Notes: generated by a model from the sequence alone, not told the origin. Numbered from the stretch's first letter, positions 27,934 to 37,783 are shown. The stretch is DNA of 64,000 nt from Sphingomonas sp. PP-F2F-G114-C0414 (GCF_003688595.1 NZ_RCWT01000009.1:62001-126000), one strand, 5' to 3'. Numbers and translations: made by a program.

Positions 27934-29448
27934 TTACTTCAGGCCACCGCCGAGCGAGCGGTAGAGTTCGACCGCGTTGCTGTCGCGGACGAGGCGCGTG
28001 GCCAGCAGGCTCTGCTGTGCGGTGTAGAGCGCGCGCTGCGAATCCAGCGTGTTGAGGAAGGGGTCGATCCCGGCGCGGAAGCGGAGCTGCGAGAGGTTGT
28101 ACGCGCCGGCCGCGTTGTCGCGCAGCGACGTCTGCGCCTCGAGCTGGCTGTTGATCGTACCGCGACGTGCCAGCGCATCGGCGACCTCGCGGAAGCCGGT
28201 CTGGATGCTCTTCTCGTACGTGGCCAGCATCGCGTCGCGCGTTGCCTTGGCATATTGCAGGTTGCCCTTGTTGCGGCCGAAATCGAAGATCGGCTGCGTG
28301 ATCGTCGGCGCGACCGACCATTGCTGGCTGCCGCTGCCGAACAGGTTCGACAGGCCGAGGCTGAGCGTACCGAACGCCGCGGTCAGCGAGATGTTCGGGA
28401 AGAATGCCGCGCGCGCCGCGCCGATGTTCGCATTCGCGGCGATCAGGTTGTGCTCGGCCGCTGCGACGTCCGGACGGCGCAACAGCACCTCCGACGACAG
28501 GTTGGCGGGTAGATTCTCCAGCGTCGGCGTCTTGTCCGGCATCCGCGCGGGGAGCAGCTCCGGTGTCACGGTCGTGCCGGCGAGCAGGTTGAGCGCGTTC
28601 TGGTCCTGCGCGATCAGCGTGGTCGCGTCGGCAATGTCCGAGCGCGCCTGGTCATAGGTCGTGCGCGCCTGACGCACTTCGAGTTCGGACGCGATGCCGA
28701 TCCGGAACCGGTCCTGCGTGAGCTTCAGCGTCTGGCCGAACGCGCGCTCGGTATCCTGCGCGATCTTGAGGCGGTCCTGGTCCGCGGCCATCGTCAGCCA
28801 CGCGGTCGCGGTCTCCGAGATCAGCGACACCTGGGCGGCGTTGCGGTTTTCCTCCGCCGCGAAATACGCTTCCTGCTGTGCCTGGGTGAGGTTGCGGATG
28901 CGGCCGAAGAGATCGATCTCCCAGGCCGAAACGCCGACATTGGCCGAGTAGATGTCGATACGACCGCTGCCGGCCACCGCGCCTGCACCGGTTCCGCCGC
29001 CGACACCGCCGCCAACGCCGCCACCCGTGCCGCCGCCACCTGTGCCACCGCCGCCCGTGCCGCCGCCGACTCCACCGCCGCCGACCGCGTTGAACGGCGA
29101 CTTCTGGTAGGTCGCGCTGCCGGTCGCGCCGAGCGTCGGGAACAGGTCCGCACGCTGGACGCGGTATTGCGCGCGCGCCTGTGCGATGTTGGCGACCGCG
29201 ATGCGGACGTCGCGGTTATTGTCGAGCGCGAGGCGGATCACGCCGCGCAGGCGATCGTCCGTGAAGAACGCCTCCCACGCGGTGTCCGCGGGCACGATCG
29301 CGTTCGCGGCGTTGCCGGCCGCATAGGCGGGTCCGGTCGGTCCGCTCGGCGCCACGGGAAGCTCCGGGCGGACGTATTTAGGGGCGAGGTTGCACCCGGC
29401 GAGCGTGAGCCCGGCGGCGAACAGAAGGGCGGTTTTGCGAGAGAACAT
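27934..29448 (-). CDS. NodT-family outer-membrane lipoprotein of the RND pump
   Basis: 504 residues with lipoprotein signal MFSRKTALLFAAGLTLAGC (lipobox LAGC, Cys19). TolC-type repeats follow: AWEAFFTDDRLRGVIRLALDNNRDVRIAVANIAQARAQYRVQRADLFPTL and the second-half YNLSQLRFRAGIDPFLNTLDSQRALYTAQ. An unusual Gly/Val/Thr low-complexity insert occupies residues 122-160, between the first helical region and the strand starting RIDIYSANVGVSAWEIDLFG. Last gene of the operon adaptor - permease - outer-membrane factor, 5 nt behind the permease. Confidence 0.92.
   Translation of the reverse strand: MFSRKTALLFAAGLTLAGCNLAPKYVRPELPVAPSGPTGPAYAAGNAANAIVPADTAWEAFFTDDRLRGVIRLALDNNRDVRIAVANIAQARAQYRVQRADLFPTLGATGSATYQKSPFNAVGGGGVGGGTGGGGTGGGGTGGGVGGGVGGGTGAGAVAGSGRIDIYSANVGVSAWEIDLFGRIRNLTQAQQEAYFAAEENRNAAQVSLISETATAWLTMAADQDRLKIAQDTERAFGQTLKLTQDRFRIGIASELEVRQARTTYDQARSDIADATTLIAQDQNALNLLAGTTVTPELLPARMPDKTPTLENLPANLSSEVLLRRPDVAAAEHNLIAANANIGAARAAFFPNISLTAAFGTLSLGLSNLFGSGSQQWSVAPTITQPIFDFGRNKGNLQYAKATRDAMLATYEKSIQTGFREVADALARRGTINSQLEAQTSLRDNAAGAYNLSQLRFRAGIDPFLNTLDSQRALYTAQQSLLATRLVRDSNAVELYRSLGGGLK
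28969..29085 (-). repeat. Gly-rich codon repeat inside the outer-membrane-factor gene
   Basis: About 117 nt of near-repeated GGCGGCGGCACxGGCGGC units (read on the minus strand) encoding GGGGVGGGTGGGGTGGGG-type sequence. It replaces what is normally a short periplasmic-to-barrel turn in TolC-like proteins. Such tracts can vary in length by slippage. Confidence 0.75.
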
Positions 29449-29453
29449 CTGGA

Positions 29454-32400
29454 TCAGGCCTCCTGCGGCCGCTGGTCGTGGGGCGGATGGCCGCCGTCAC
29501 GGTTGTCGTCAGGGTTGCCGTCGTGGTCGGGCACCTGGTCGCGGTCCTGCCCCGAGCCGGCCTTGTCCTGCTTGAAGACGCGCTTCACGAGCAGGAAGAA
29601 CAGCGGCACGAAGAAGATCGCAAGGACGGTCGCGGACAGCATGCCGCCGACCACAGCCCAGCCGATCGCGTTCTGGCCGCCGGCGCCGGCACCGCTCGAC
29701 AGTGCGAGCGGCAACACGCCGAAGATGAACGCGAACGACGTCATCAGGATCGGGCGAAGGCGAAGCTTTGCCGCCTCGACCGCGGCGTCGGCCGCGTTCA
29801 TCCCGTCGCCCATCTTCTCCTCGGCGAATTCCACGATCAGGATCGCGTTCTTCGCCGCCACGCCGATCGTCGTGATCAGCCCGACCTGGAGGTAGATGTC
29901 GTTGTTGAGCCCGAAGATCATCGCCGCACCGACCGCGCCGAGGACGCCCAATGGCACCACCAGCAGGACGGCGATCGGGATCGACCAGCTCTCGTACAGT
30001 GCGGCCAGGCAGAGGAACACGATCAGCAGCGACAGTGCGTAGACCGTGGTCGACTGGCCACCCGACAGGTTTTCCTCGTAGCTGAGCCCGGTCCACTCAT
30101 AGCCGATGCCGGGGGGCAGCTTGGCCGCCATCTCCTCCATCGCCTTGATCGCGGTGCCGCTGCTGACGCCGGGCGCCGGCGAACCCATGATCTCGAACGA
30201 CGCCACGCCGTTATACCGTTCGAGGCGTGACGGACCGTAGTTCCAGCTCGTCGTCGAGAAGGACGAGAACGGTGCCATCGCGTTGCTGGTCGTGCCGCGG
30301 ACGTAGAAGTTGCCGAGATCGGCGGGCGTCGTGCGGAACGGTGCGTCGGCCTGCACGAACACCTTCTTCACGCGCCCGCGGTCGATGAAGTCGTTGATGT
30401 ACGCGCCACCGAATGCGGTGCTGACGGTCGTGTTGATGTCCGCCTGGCTGAGCCCGAGCGCGCCGGCGGTTGCCTGGTCGACGTTCAGTTTCAGCTGTGG
30501 TGCATCCTCCAGGCCGTTCGGGCGGACCTGCATCAGACGCTTGTCCTGACTGGCCATGCCGAGCAGCATGTTGCGCGCCTCGAGCAGTTTCTCGTGACCG
30601 ACGCCGGCATTGTCCTTCAGCATGAAGTCGAAGCCATTGGCGTTGCCGAGTTCCTGCACGGCGGGCGGCACGAAGCCGATCACCATGCCGGCACGGACGC
30701 CTGCGAGTGCCTGGTTGGCACGCTGCGCAACAGCCGCGACGCCGTTCTCCTTGCCGCTACGATCTTCCCAGGGCTTCAGCTGGATGAAGGCGATGCCGAC
30801 ATTCTGGCCCTGGCCGACGAAGCCGAAGCCGCTGATCGTGAAGATGCCCGCGGTGTTGGCCTTCTCGTCGATCAGGAAGTGATCGCGGACCTTGTCCATC
30901 GTCCGGGCGGTCTCCTCCATCGGCGTACCTGACGGCATCGAGACCTGCGCGAACATCACGCCCTGATCTTCCTCGGGAAGGAAGCCCGACGGCAGGCGCA
31001 GGAAGATGAAGGCCATCCCGGCGACGATCACGGCATAGACCAGCATCGTGCGGACCCAGCCCTTCTCGACGCGGCGCAGGCCGTTGCCGTATTTGCCGAC
31101 GCCCTTGTCGAAGGTCCGGTTGAACCAGCCGAAGAAGCCCTTCTTCTCGCTATGACCTTCCTTCGCAGGCTTCAGGATCGTCGCGCAGAGCGCGGGCGTC
31201 AGGATCAACGCGACCAGCACCGACAGCGCCATCGACGACACGATGGTGATCGAAAACTGCCGGAAGATCACGCCGGTCGAGCCGCTGAAGAACGCCATCG
31301 GCAGGAACACCGCCGACAGCACCAGGCCGATGCCGACCAGCGCGCCGCTGATCTCGTCCATCGACTTCTTGGCGGCTTCCTTCGGGGAGAGCCCTTCCTC
31401 CTGGATCAGTCGCTCGACGTTCTCGACGACGACGATCGCGTCATCGACGAGCAGGCCGATCGCCAGCACCATGCCGAACAAGGTCAGCGTGTTGATCGTG
31501 AACCCCGCGACCTGGAGCACGGCAAGCGAGCCGAGCAACACGACCGGGACCGCGATCGTCGGGATCAGCGTGGCGCGGAAATTCTGGAGGAACAGGAACA
31601 TCACGAGGAAGACGAGGACGATCGCCTCGATCAGCGTGTGGATGACCTGCTCGACCGACAGCCGCACGAACGTCGAATTGTCGATCGGGAACGCGACCTT
31701 GACGTCGGGCGGGAACTGCTTGGCGATCCGATTAACCTCGGCCTTCACCAGCTTGACGGTATCGAGCGCGTTCGCACCCGGTGCCAGCTTCACGCCGAAA
31801 CCTGCCGCCTGCTTGCCGTTATAGCGTGCCTGGAAGCTGTAATTCTCTGAACCCATTTCGACGCGGGCGACGTCCGACAGGCGCACGGTCGCGCCGCTGG
31901 TCGCCGAGCGGACGATGATCGCGCGGAACTGTTCCGGCGTCTGCAGGCGCGACTGTGCGGTCACGGTGGCGTTGAGCGACTGGCCCTTCACCGCGGGCAG
32001 ACTGCCCACCTGACCGGCCGAGACCTGTGCGTTCTGCGCGGTCAGCGCCGAGGTGATGTCGGTGACGGTGACGCCGAGGTTCGACATCTTGAAGGGGTCG
32101 ACCCAGATCCGCATCGAATATTGCGCGCCGAACACCTGCGTGTCGCCGACGCCCTTGATGCGGCTGAGCGGATCCTGGAGCTTCGAGGCGATCATGTCGC
32201 CGAGATCGACCTGGTCGTGGTCGCCGTTTTCCGAATAGGCGGCAATGATGAGCAGGAAGTTGGCGGTCGCCTTGGTCACGCGGAGACCGGCCTGCTGCAC
32301 TTCCTGCGGCAACAACGGCGTCGCCTGTTGCAGCTTGTTCTGCACCTGAACCTGCGCGATGTCGGGGTCGGTCCCCTGCTCGAAGGTGAGCGTGATCGCG

Positions 32401-32663
32401 AGGTTGCCCGAGCCGTCCGACGTCGAGGCGAAGTAGCGAAGGTTGTCGATGCCCTTCATCTGCTGCTCGATGATCTGCGTCGTCGTGTTCTCGAGCGTCT
32501 GTGCGTCGGCGCCCGGATAGGACGTCGCAACCGTCACCTTGGGGGCGGCGATCTCAGGGAACTGCGCGATCGGCAGCGACCGGATCGCGAGGATGCCGGC
32601 CAGCATCAGGATGATGGCGATGACCCATGCGAAGATGGGTCGATCGATGAAATAGCGTGACAT
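29454..32663 (-). CDS. RND-family (HAE1) multidrug efflux permease, AcrB/MexB-like
   Basis: 1069 residues, typical of HAE1 permeases. It starts MSRYFIDRPIFAWVIAIILMLAG. The proton-relay helix 4 has GLLVDDAIVVVENVERLI with the paired Asp. Porter domains include TSYPGADAQTLENTTTQIIEQQ and a GFGFVGQGQNVGIAFIQLK stretch, and the second membrane bundle ends KNAILIVEFAEEKMGDG and FVPLFFLLVKRVF. A charged Asp/Gly/His-rich tail (DRDQVPDHDGNPDDNRDG) is an extension. Placed between its adaptor and outer-membrane factor, it pumps lipophilic drugs or detergents using the proton gradient. Confidence 0.95.
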   Translation of the reverse strand: MSRYFIDRPIFAWVIAIILMLAGILAIRSLPIAQFPEIAAPKVTVATSYPGADAQTLENTTTQIIEQQMKGIDNLRYFASTSDGSGNLAITLTFEQGTDPDIAQVQVQNKLQQATPLLPQEVQQAGLRVTKATANFLLIIAAYSENGDHDQVDLGDMIASKLQDPLSRIKGVGDTQVFGAQYSMRIWVDPFKMSNLGVTVTDITSALTAQNAQVSAGQVGSLPAVKGQSLNATVTAQSRLQTPEQFRAIIVRSATSGATVRLSDVARVEMGSENYSFQARYNGKQAAGFGVKLAPGANALDTVKLVKAEVNRIAKQFPPDVKVAFPIDNSTFVRLSVEQVIHTLIEAIVLVFLVMFLFLQNFRATLIPTIAVPVVLLGSLAVLQVAGFTINTLTLFGMVLAIGLLVDDAIVVVENVERLIQEEGLSPKEAAKKSMDEISGALVGIGLVLSAVFLPMAFFSGSTGVIFRQFSITIVSSMALSVLVALILTPALCATILKPAKEGHSEKKGFFGWFNRTFDKGVGKYGNGLRRVEKGWVRTMLVYAVIVAGMAFIFLRLPSGFLPEEDQGVMFAQVSMPSGTPMEETARTMDKVRDHFLIDEKANTAGIFTISGFGFVGQGQNVGIAFIQLKPWEDRSGKENGVAAVAQRANQALAGVRAGMVIGFVPPAVQELGNANGFDFMLKDNAGVGHEKLLEARNMLLGMASQDKRLMQVRPNGLEDAPQLKLNVDQATAGALGLSQADINTTVSTAFGGAYINDFIDRGRVKKVFVQADAPFRTTPADLGNFYVRGTTSNAMAPFSSFSTTSWNYGPSRLERYNGVASFEIMGSPAPGVSSGTAIKAMEEMAAKLPPGIGYEWTGLSYEENLSGGQSTTVYALSLLIVFLCLAALYESWSIPIAVLLVVPLGVLGAVGAAMIFGLNNDIYLQVGLITTIGVAAKNAILIVEFAEEKMGDGMNAADAAVEAAKLRLRPILMTSFAFIFGVLPLALSSGAGAGGQNAIGWAVVGGMLSATVLAIFFVPLFFLLVKRVFKQDKAGSGQDRDQVPDHDGNPDDNRDGGHPPHDQRPQEA

Positions 32664-32669
32664 GGGCGG

Positions 32670-33896
32670 TTACTTCCCGGCCTGCGCGGAACTGTTGCTG
32701 GTCGCACCGGACGCGTCGCCGCCTCCGGGGGCGGTACCGGGTGCGCCGGCGGGCTTGGCGACCTGCTGCGGGGCGGCAGGCTTGACGGTCGCGCCGGGAC
32801 GCAGGTTGAGCAGGCCCTCGACGATCAGCTTGTCGCCGGGCTTCAGGCCGCTGGTGACGATCCACTTGTCGCCGATCACGCGATCGGTGGTGACGGTGCG
32901 CTGCTCGACCTTGTTCTGCGCATTGACAACCAGAGCGGTCGCACCGCCGCGCGGATCGCGCGTGATGCCCGCGGTCGGCGCCATGATCGCCTGTGCGCGC
33001 GTGCCCTCGACCAGCTTGGCGCGGACGTACATGCCGGGCAGCAACAGGCCGTTGGGGTTCGGGAAGCTCGCGCGCAGCGTCACCGCGCCGGTGGTCTGGT
33101 CGACCGTGACTTCGGAGAATTGCAGGCGACCCTCGATCGGATAGGTGCTGCCGTTCGGAAGGATCAGCTGGACGCGCGCGCTGCCGTCGCCGCGCGTCAC
33201 GCCGCCGCTCGCCATCGCCTGCTTCAGATCGAGCAGCTGCGCCGCCGACTGGACGACGTCGACATACACCGTGTTGGTCCGCTGGATCGTCGCGAGCGGA
33301 TCGGTCTGGCCCATCTGGACCAGCGCGCCGACGGTCACGAGCGAGCGACCGATGCGGCCCGAGATCGGCGCCTTGATCCGCGTGAAGCCAAGGTTAACGC
33401 GGGCCGACTGGACAGCCGCCTGCTGCGCTGCAACATTCGCGCGAGCCTGTTGCGCGGACGCGGTGGCGTTGTCCGCCTCCTGCTTGCTGACCGCGTTCAG
33501 CTGGACGAGCTGGCCGTAGCGCTGCGCCTGGAGGCGGGTCGCGTTGATCTGCGACTGAGCCGCGCCGAGCTGACCCTGCGCGCTGGCGAGTGCCGCGCGA
33601 TAGGGGGCGTCCTCGATCGCGTAGAGCACCTGGCCCTTGCTGACCATCGCGCCCTCGGTGAACAGGCGATCGCGAACCACGCCGCTGACCTGTGGACGGA
33701 CCTCGGAGGTTTCTACCGCGGCGATACGACCCGGAAGCTCGGAGGTGAGGACGACCGACTCCTCGCCAACGGTGACGACGCCTACGGTCGGTGTCGGCGG
33801 AGGCGGCGGAGCCTGCTCCTTGCCGCAAGCCGACAGCAGGACAAGTGCGGCCAGCGCCACAGATCCCTTGAGGTTCAATCGCTGCATGTTGAGCAT
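32670..33896 (-). CDS. RND efflux periplasmic adaptor lipoprotein (MexA/AcrA-like)
   Basis: 408 residues from ATG 33896; an ATG at 33887 (MQRLNLKG) is an equally good start. The signal MQRLNLKGSVALAALVLLSAC is a lipoprotein type. Domains in order: beta-barrel strand and lipoyl half (ELPGRIAAVETSEVRPQVSGVV), alpha-hairpin (ASAQGQLGAAQSQINATRLQAQRYGQL), lipoyl second half (ARVNLGFTRIKAPISGRIGRSLVTVGALV), barrel, and membrane-proximal domain. The C-terminus is Pro/Ala/Gly/Ser-rich. First gene of the operon, divergent from a tetR with a palindromic operator between them. Confidence 0.92.
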   Translation of the reverse strand: MLNMQRLNLKGSVALAALVLLSACGKEQAPPPPPTPTVGVVTVGEESVVLTSELPGRIAAVETSEVRPQVSGVVRDRLFTEGAMVSKGQVLYAIEDAPYRAALASAQGQLGAAQSQINATRLQAQRYGQLVQLNAVSKQEADNATASAQQARANVAAQQAAVQSARVNLGFTRIKAPISGRIGRSLVTVGALVQMGQTDPLATIQRTNTVYVDVVQSAAQLLDLKQAMASGGVTRGDGSARVQLILPNGSTYPIEGRLQFSEVTVDQTTGAVTLRASFPNPNGLLLPGMYVRAKLVEGTRAQAIMAPTAGITRDPRGGATALVVNAQNKVEQRTVTTDRVIGDKWIVTSGLKPGDKLIVEGLLNLRPGATVKPAAPQQVAKPAGAPGTAPGGGDASGATSNSSAQAGK

Positions 33897-33923
33897 CCCG
33901 ACGTCCGTGCAGATAGGTTGACC

Positions 33924-33941
33924 GGAATGAACGTTCATTCC
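33924..33941. promoter_or_regulatory. TetR operator: 18-bp perfect palindrome
   Basis: GGAATGAACGTTCATTCC is a perfect 18-bp dyad in the gap between the RND adaptor gene and the divergent tetR. A TTGACC word immediately precedes it on the plus strand (33918-33923), so a bound repressor would cover a promoter. Spacing and symmetry are classic for AcrR/TtgR-like autoregulated repressors. Confidence 0.85.
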
Positions 33942-34000
33942 GCTTGCTTGCCCGCTAGGATTGTGCGAGCGGCCGGTCAACCAAAAAACGCATCGGGAAT

Positions 34001-34591
34001 ATGATTTTGAGTGCAGTGCAGCATGAGCTGGGAAGCCGGGAGCGTATCGTCGCTGCGGCCCGTCATCTGTTTGCGACGCAGGGGTTTCACCAGACGCCGA
34101 TGTCCGAACTCGCGGTCGCGGCGGGCGTGTCGGTCGGCCAGATCTATCGTCTGTTCACCGGCAAGAACGCGGTGATCCAGGCGATCGTAATGGAAGACGC
34201 CACGGCCAAGATGGCCGAGTTGCAGACGATGAACGACTCGGTGAAGTTCGAGGGATTGTCGATCGAGGAGGGGTTCGTCCAACTGGCTCGCCGCGCGTTG
34301 TCGAAGGGTGACGAAGCGCTGTCGTTCGAGATCATGGCCGAGGCGCACCGCAACACTGACGTCGCCGACACGATCGCCGATCTGTGCCGCGGGTTTCGCC
34401 AGATGATCCGCGAACTGGCCTGCGTCGCCAATCCGGATCTCCAGGAAAACGAGCTGGAGGGCGCGGAGGAACTTATCCTCGCCTTCATGTTCGGGCTTGG
34501 CCACCGCACCTTGTCGCGTCCTCGGCTGTCGGAAGATCAGACCGCGCGATTGACAGGCCGGATGATCCTGGCCGCGGTCCGCGCGCTTTAG
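34001..34591 (+). CDS. TetR/AcrR-family repressor of the RND pump
   Basis: 196 residues. N-terminal DNA-binding domain: RERIVAAARHLFATQGFHQTPMSELAVAAGVSVGQIYRLFTGKNAVIQAIV, the textbook TetR helix-turn-helix. The C-terminal helical part (LARRALSKGDEALSFEIMAEAHRN) would bind the inducing drug. Divergent from the RND operon across about 100 nt containing an 18-bp palindrome, so it very likely represses both directions. The start at 34001 is the first ATG; no strong ribosome site is visible. Confidence 0.9.
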   Translation: MILSAVQHELGSRERIVAAARHLFATQGFHQTPMSELAVAAGVSVGQIYRLFTGKNAVIQAIVMEDATAKMAELQTMNDSVKFEGLSIEEGFVQLARRALSKGDEALSFEIMAEAHRNTDVADTIADLCRGFRQMIRELACVANPDLQENELEGAEELILAFMFGLGHRTLSRPRLSEDQTARLTGRMILAAVRAL

Positions 34592-34750
34592 AGCAATGTA
34601 GCGCGTCGCACTGCCCGAGCAGCGATGCGCACAACGTGTGTAGAAGGCATTCACTCACGCGATCGATCGCTACGGTCATGTTTCACCATGGTGCCAAGCG
34701 TGCCGGGTTTCCGTCGCGTTCGTGGTATCAGGTCATTTGTTACAAAGTGG

Positions 34751-34760
34751 ATATCGTATA
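34751..34760. promoter_or_regulatory. Putative GntR box, site A (TonB receptor promoter)
   Basis: ATATCGTATA within GGATATCGTATATTATA, about 70 nt upstream of the TonB receptor start, in an AT-rich island of otherwise GC-rich DNA. Sites at 45479-45488 and 54957-54966 carry the same 10-mer. Sites A and B match at 16 of 17 positions when aligned over TATAxTATACGATATCC. Confidence 0.65.
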
Positions 34761-34828
34761 TTATATTTGACTTAATCTGGTAGACATGATGGATTGCGCG
34801 CAACATCCAAACAGGGGCGCGGGCACTC

Positions 34829-37768
34829 ATGACATTTTTGGTCGGTAAATTGCGAAATCGGTCGAGCATCGGGGCGATGGTTGCGATGCTCCTGTCATCA
34901 GGAGCGTATGCGCAGGTTTCGCCTGCACCACAGTCCAGCCCCGATGCGAGCGCCGACGAAGCCATCACGGTCACGGGAACGCGCATCCGCCGCCCCGATC
35001 TGGCAAGCAACAGCCCGATCACCTCCGTCACCGACCAGGAAATCAAGTATCAAGGCGCGGTCAACGTCGAGAGCGTGCTGAACCGCCTGCCGCAATTCAC
35101 CGCCGACGCGAACGAGAACGTCTCGAACGGATCGGATGGCACCGCCAACATCAACCTGCGCAACCTCGGGTCGAACCGGACGCTGATCCTGCTCAACGGC
35201 CAGCGCTTGCTGCCGCAGCAGGCGATCGATCTGAACTTCGTGCCCTCGGCGCTGATCGACCGGGTCGACGTGGTGACCGGCGGCGCGTCCGCGGTCTACG
35301 GGTCCGACGCGGTCGCGGGCGTCGTCAATTTCGTGCTGAAGGATCATCTTGACGGGTTGCGGATCGACGTGCAGTCAGGGCTCGGTCTGCATACCAACGA
35401 CAATGGCGCGGTACGGAGTATCCTGACCACGCGCGGCTATGCGAACGCGCCGGGCCGGGTCGCCGATGGCGGCAAGCAGGATCTGAACGCGGCGTACGGC
35501 AAGAACTTTGCAAACGGCCGCGGCAACATCACCGTCTATGGCGGCTATCGCCACACCGATCCGGTGTTGCAGGCCAACCGCGATGTCTCAGCCTGCGCGC
35601 TCAATCCATCGGACTCGGCGGGCAATGGTCTGATCTGCGGCGGATCGAGCAATACGCCGATCGGAACGTTCGTGCCGCTCGGTGGGCCCAATTCGGGCAC
35701 CACGCTGACCAACAACGCCAACGGCACGCAGACCTGGGTGCCGTACACCTCGGCCTATGCGTATAACTATGCGCCGACCAACTACTTCCAGCGGTCGGAC
35801 GAGCGTTATACCGGCGGCGCCTTCGCCAAGTTCGAGATCGCGCCGATCGCCGAGATCTATGGCAGCTTCATGTACATGAAGGACCATACGTTCTCGCAGG
35901 TCGCGCCATCCGCGCTGTTCCTCGGCACGACCTTCACCGTGCCGTGCAACAATCCGCTCATGAGCGCCGCGCAGCAGCAGTCGTTGTGCGGGGCGACCGC
36001 GGGGACGGCCGCGACGCAGGATACGCTGATCGGGTATCGTCTGGGTTCGGGGCAGTCGCGTCGCGACGATCTGCGGCATCAGGATTATCGCTATTCGGCC
36101 GGTGTCCGCGGCGATCTCGGCCACGGCTTTCATTACGACCTGAATTACCTTCACTCGCTGGTACGCTACAACGAGACGTATCTGAACAACGTCGACAATG
36201 TGAAGGCGCAGCGCGCGCTCGATGTCGTCAACGTCGCCGGCGTGCCGACCTGTCGCTCGGTCGTCGACGGCAGCGATCCGGCATGCGTGCCGGTCAACGT
36301 CTTCCAGGCCAATGCGATCACCGACACGCAGGGCGCGTATCTGTTCTCGGAGAGCAACACCGCGTCGCGCAACGTCCTGGACGTGTTTTCCGCAAACCTT
36401 ACCGGCGATCTCGGTACGTTCGGCATTTCCAGCCCGTGGGCGACGCGCGGTGTCAACATCGCTGTCGGCGCCGAACGCCGCCGCGAAACCCTGAACTTCA
36501 CCGCCGACGCCATCGCCCAGCAGGGCGGCACGACCAATTCGGATGGCCGCATCACCGTCAACGAAGGCTATGGCGAGATCGAGGTCCCGATCCTCCAGGA
36601 CCTTCCGTTCGCGCACGAACTGACCATCAATGGCGGCCTGCGCTATTCCGCCTATCGCAATGACCAGCAGTCGACCGGACTGAAGTCGAAATACAACGTC
36701 TGGACCTACAAGGGCGAGGCGACCTGGGCGCCGTCGAAGGATGCGCGGTTCCGCTTCAGCTATAACCGGGCGATCCGCGCGCCGAACATCTCCGAGCTTT
36801 TCGGGTCGCGGTCGATCGGCAACGTGTCCGCGCAGGATCCGTGTTCGGGAACCGCGCCGACCGCGTCCGTCGATATCTGCCGCCTGACCGGCGTGACGCA
36901 GGCGCAATACGGCAATATCGTCGAATGCCCCTCCGACACGTGCTCGGCGCAATATGGCGGCAATTCGGCGTTGAAGCCGGAGAAGGCCGACACCTACACC
37001 GCAGGCCTCGTGCTGACGCCGCGGATGGTGCGCAACCTGACGCTGACAGTCGATTACTACCGGATCAAGGTGAAGGATTATATCAGCTCGGTCGATCCGT
37101 CGCTGGCGATCAGCCAGTGCGTCGCGGCGAGCGATCCCTTCTATTGCGGGCTGTTCACGCGCGATCCGCGCTCGGGCGCGCTGTTCGGCAGCAACGGCTA
37201 TATCGTCTCGACGACGTACAACACCGGGTCGCTCAAGACCTCGGGGATCGATCTCACCGCCGACTACACGCTGGGGATCGGCGCACTCGGCAAGCTCAAC
37301 CTCAACATGGTCGGCACGCGGCTGATCTCGCAGGAGTCCGAGCCGCTGAAGGGGCTTGGCAGCTATGATTGCAAGGGTCTGTACGGCTACACCTGCGGTC
37401 AGCCCAATCCGAAGTGGCGGCACGTAATGCGCACGACATGGTCGATGCCGCAGGGCGCGAGCGTGTCGGTCTCGTGGCGGCATATCGATCAGGTCAAATT
37501 GTCGTCGCTGTCGGACAACACCTTCCTCGCCGGGACGCCGAGCGTCATCAACCGCAAGATCTCCGCGTACAACTACATCGATCTCGCGGGGACGGTCGCG
37601 GTCGGCGAGGGGCTCCAGCTTCGTGCCGGCGTCAACAACCTGTTCGACAAGGACCCGCCGGTGATCGCCTCGGGCATCCTGTCGTCGTTCGGCAACGGCA
37701 ACACCTATCCCGGCGTGTACGATGTGCTCGGGCGGACGCTGTTCGTCGGCGCGACGGTGAACTTCTGA
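34829..37768 (+). CDS. TonB-dependent outer-membrane receptor (glycopeptide/saccharide type)
   Basis: 979 residues; signal peptide to about residue 28 (GAMVAMLLSSGAYAQ), no STN domain. TonB-box/plug region: AITVTGTRIRRPDLASNSPITSVTDQEI, VLNRLPQF, NLRNLGSNRTLILLNGQR and GGASAVYGSDAVAGVVNFVLKD. The barrel closes with FDKDPPVIASGILSSFGNGNTYPGVYDVLGRTLFVGATVNF, a C-terminus usual for receptors in sphingomonad and Xanthomonas polysaccharide loci. It contains several Cys pairs in extracellular loops. It precedes a GH2 and an S9 peptidase by 15 nt, so it should import the oligosaccharide or glycopeptide those enzymes process. Promoter carries putative GntR box A. Confidence 0.92.
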   Translation: MTFLVGKLRNRSSIGAMVAMLLSSGAYAQVSPAPQSSPDASADEAITVTGTRIRRPDLASNSPITSVTDQEIKYQGAVNVESVLNRLPQFTADANENVSNGSDGTANINLRNLGSNRTLILLNGQRLLPQQAIDLNFVPSALIDRVDVVTGGASAVYGSDAVAGVVNFVLKDHLDGLRIDVQSGLGLHTNDNGAVRSILTTRGYANAPGRVADGGKQDLNAAYGKNFANGRGNITVYGGYRHTDPVLQANRDVSACALNPSDSAGNGLICGGSSNTPIGTFVPLGGPNSGTTLTNNANGTQTWVPYTSAYAYNYAPTNYFQRSDERYTGGAFAKFEIAPIAEIYGSFMYMKDHTFSQVAPSALFLGTTFTVPCNNPLMSAAQQQSLCGATAGTAATQDTLIGYRLGSGQSRRDDLRHQDYRYSAGVRGDLGHGFHYDLNYLHSLVRYNETYLNNVDNVKAQRALDVVNVAGVPTCRSVVDGSDPACVPVNVFQANAITDTQGAYLFSESNTASRNVLDVFSANLTGDLGTFGISSPWATRGVNIAVGAERRRETLNFTADAIAQQGGTTNSDGRITVNEGYGEIEVPILQDLPFAHELTINGGLRYSAYRNDQQSTGLKSKYNVWTYKGEATWAPSKDARFRFSYNRAIRAPNISELFGSRSIGNVSAQDPCSGTAPTASVDICRLTGVTQAQYGNIVECPSDTCSAQYGGNSALKPEKADTYTAGLVLTPRMVRNLTLTVDYYRIKVKDYISSVDPSLAISQCVAASDPFYCGLFTRDPRSGALFGSNGYIVSTTYNTGSLKTSGIDLTADYTLGIGALGKLNLNMVGTRLISQESEPLKGLGSYDCKGLYGYTCGQPNPKWRHVMRTTWSMPQGASVSVSWRHIDQVKLSSLSDNTFLAGTPSVINRKISAYNYIDLAGTVAVGEGLQLRAGVNNLFDKDPPVIASGILSSFGNGNTYPGVYDVLGRTLFVGATVNF

Positions 37769-37783
37769 CGCTGGGATGATGGT

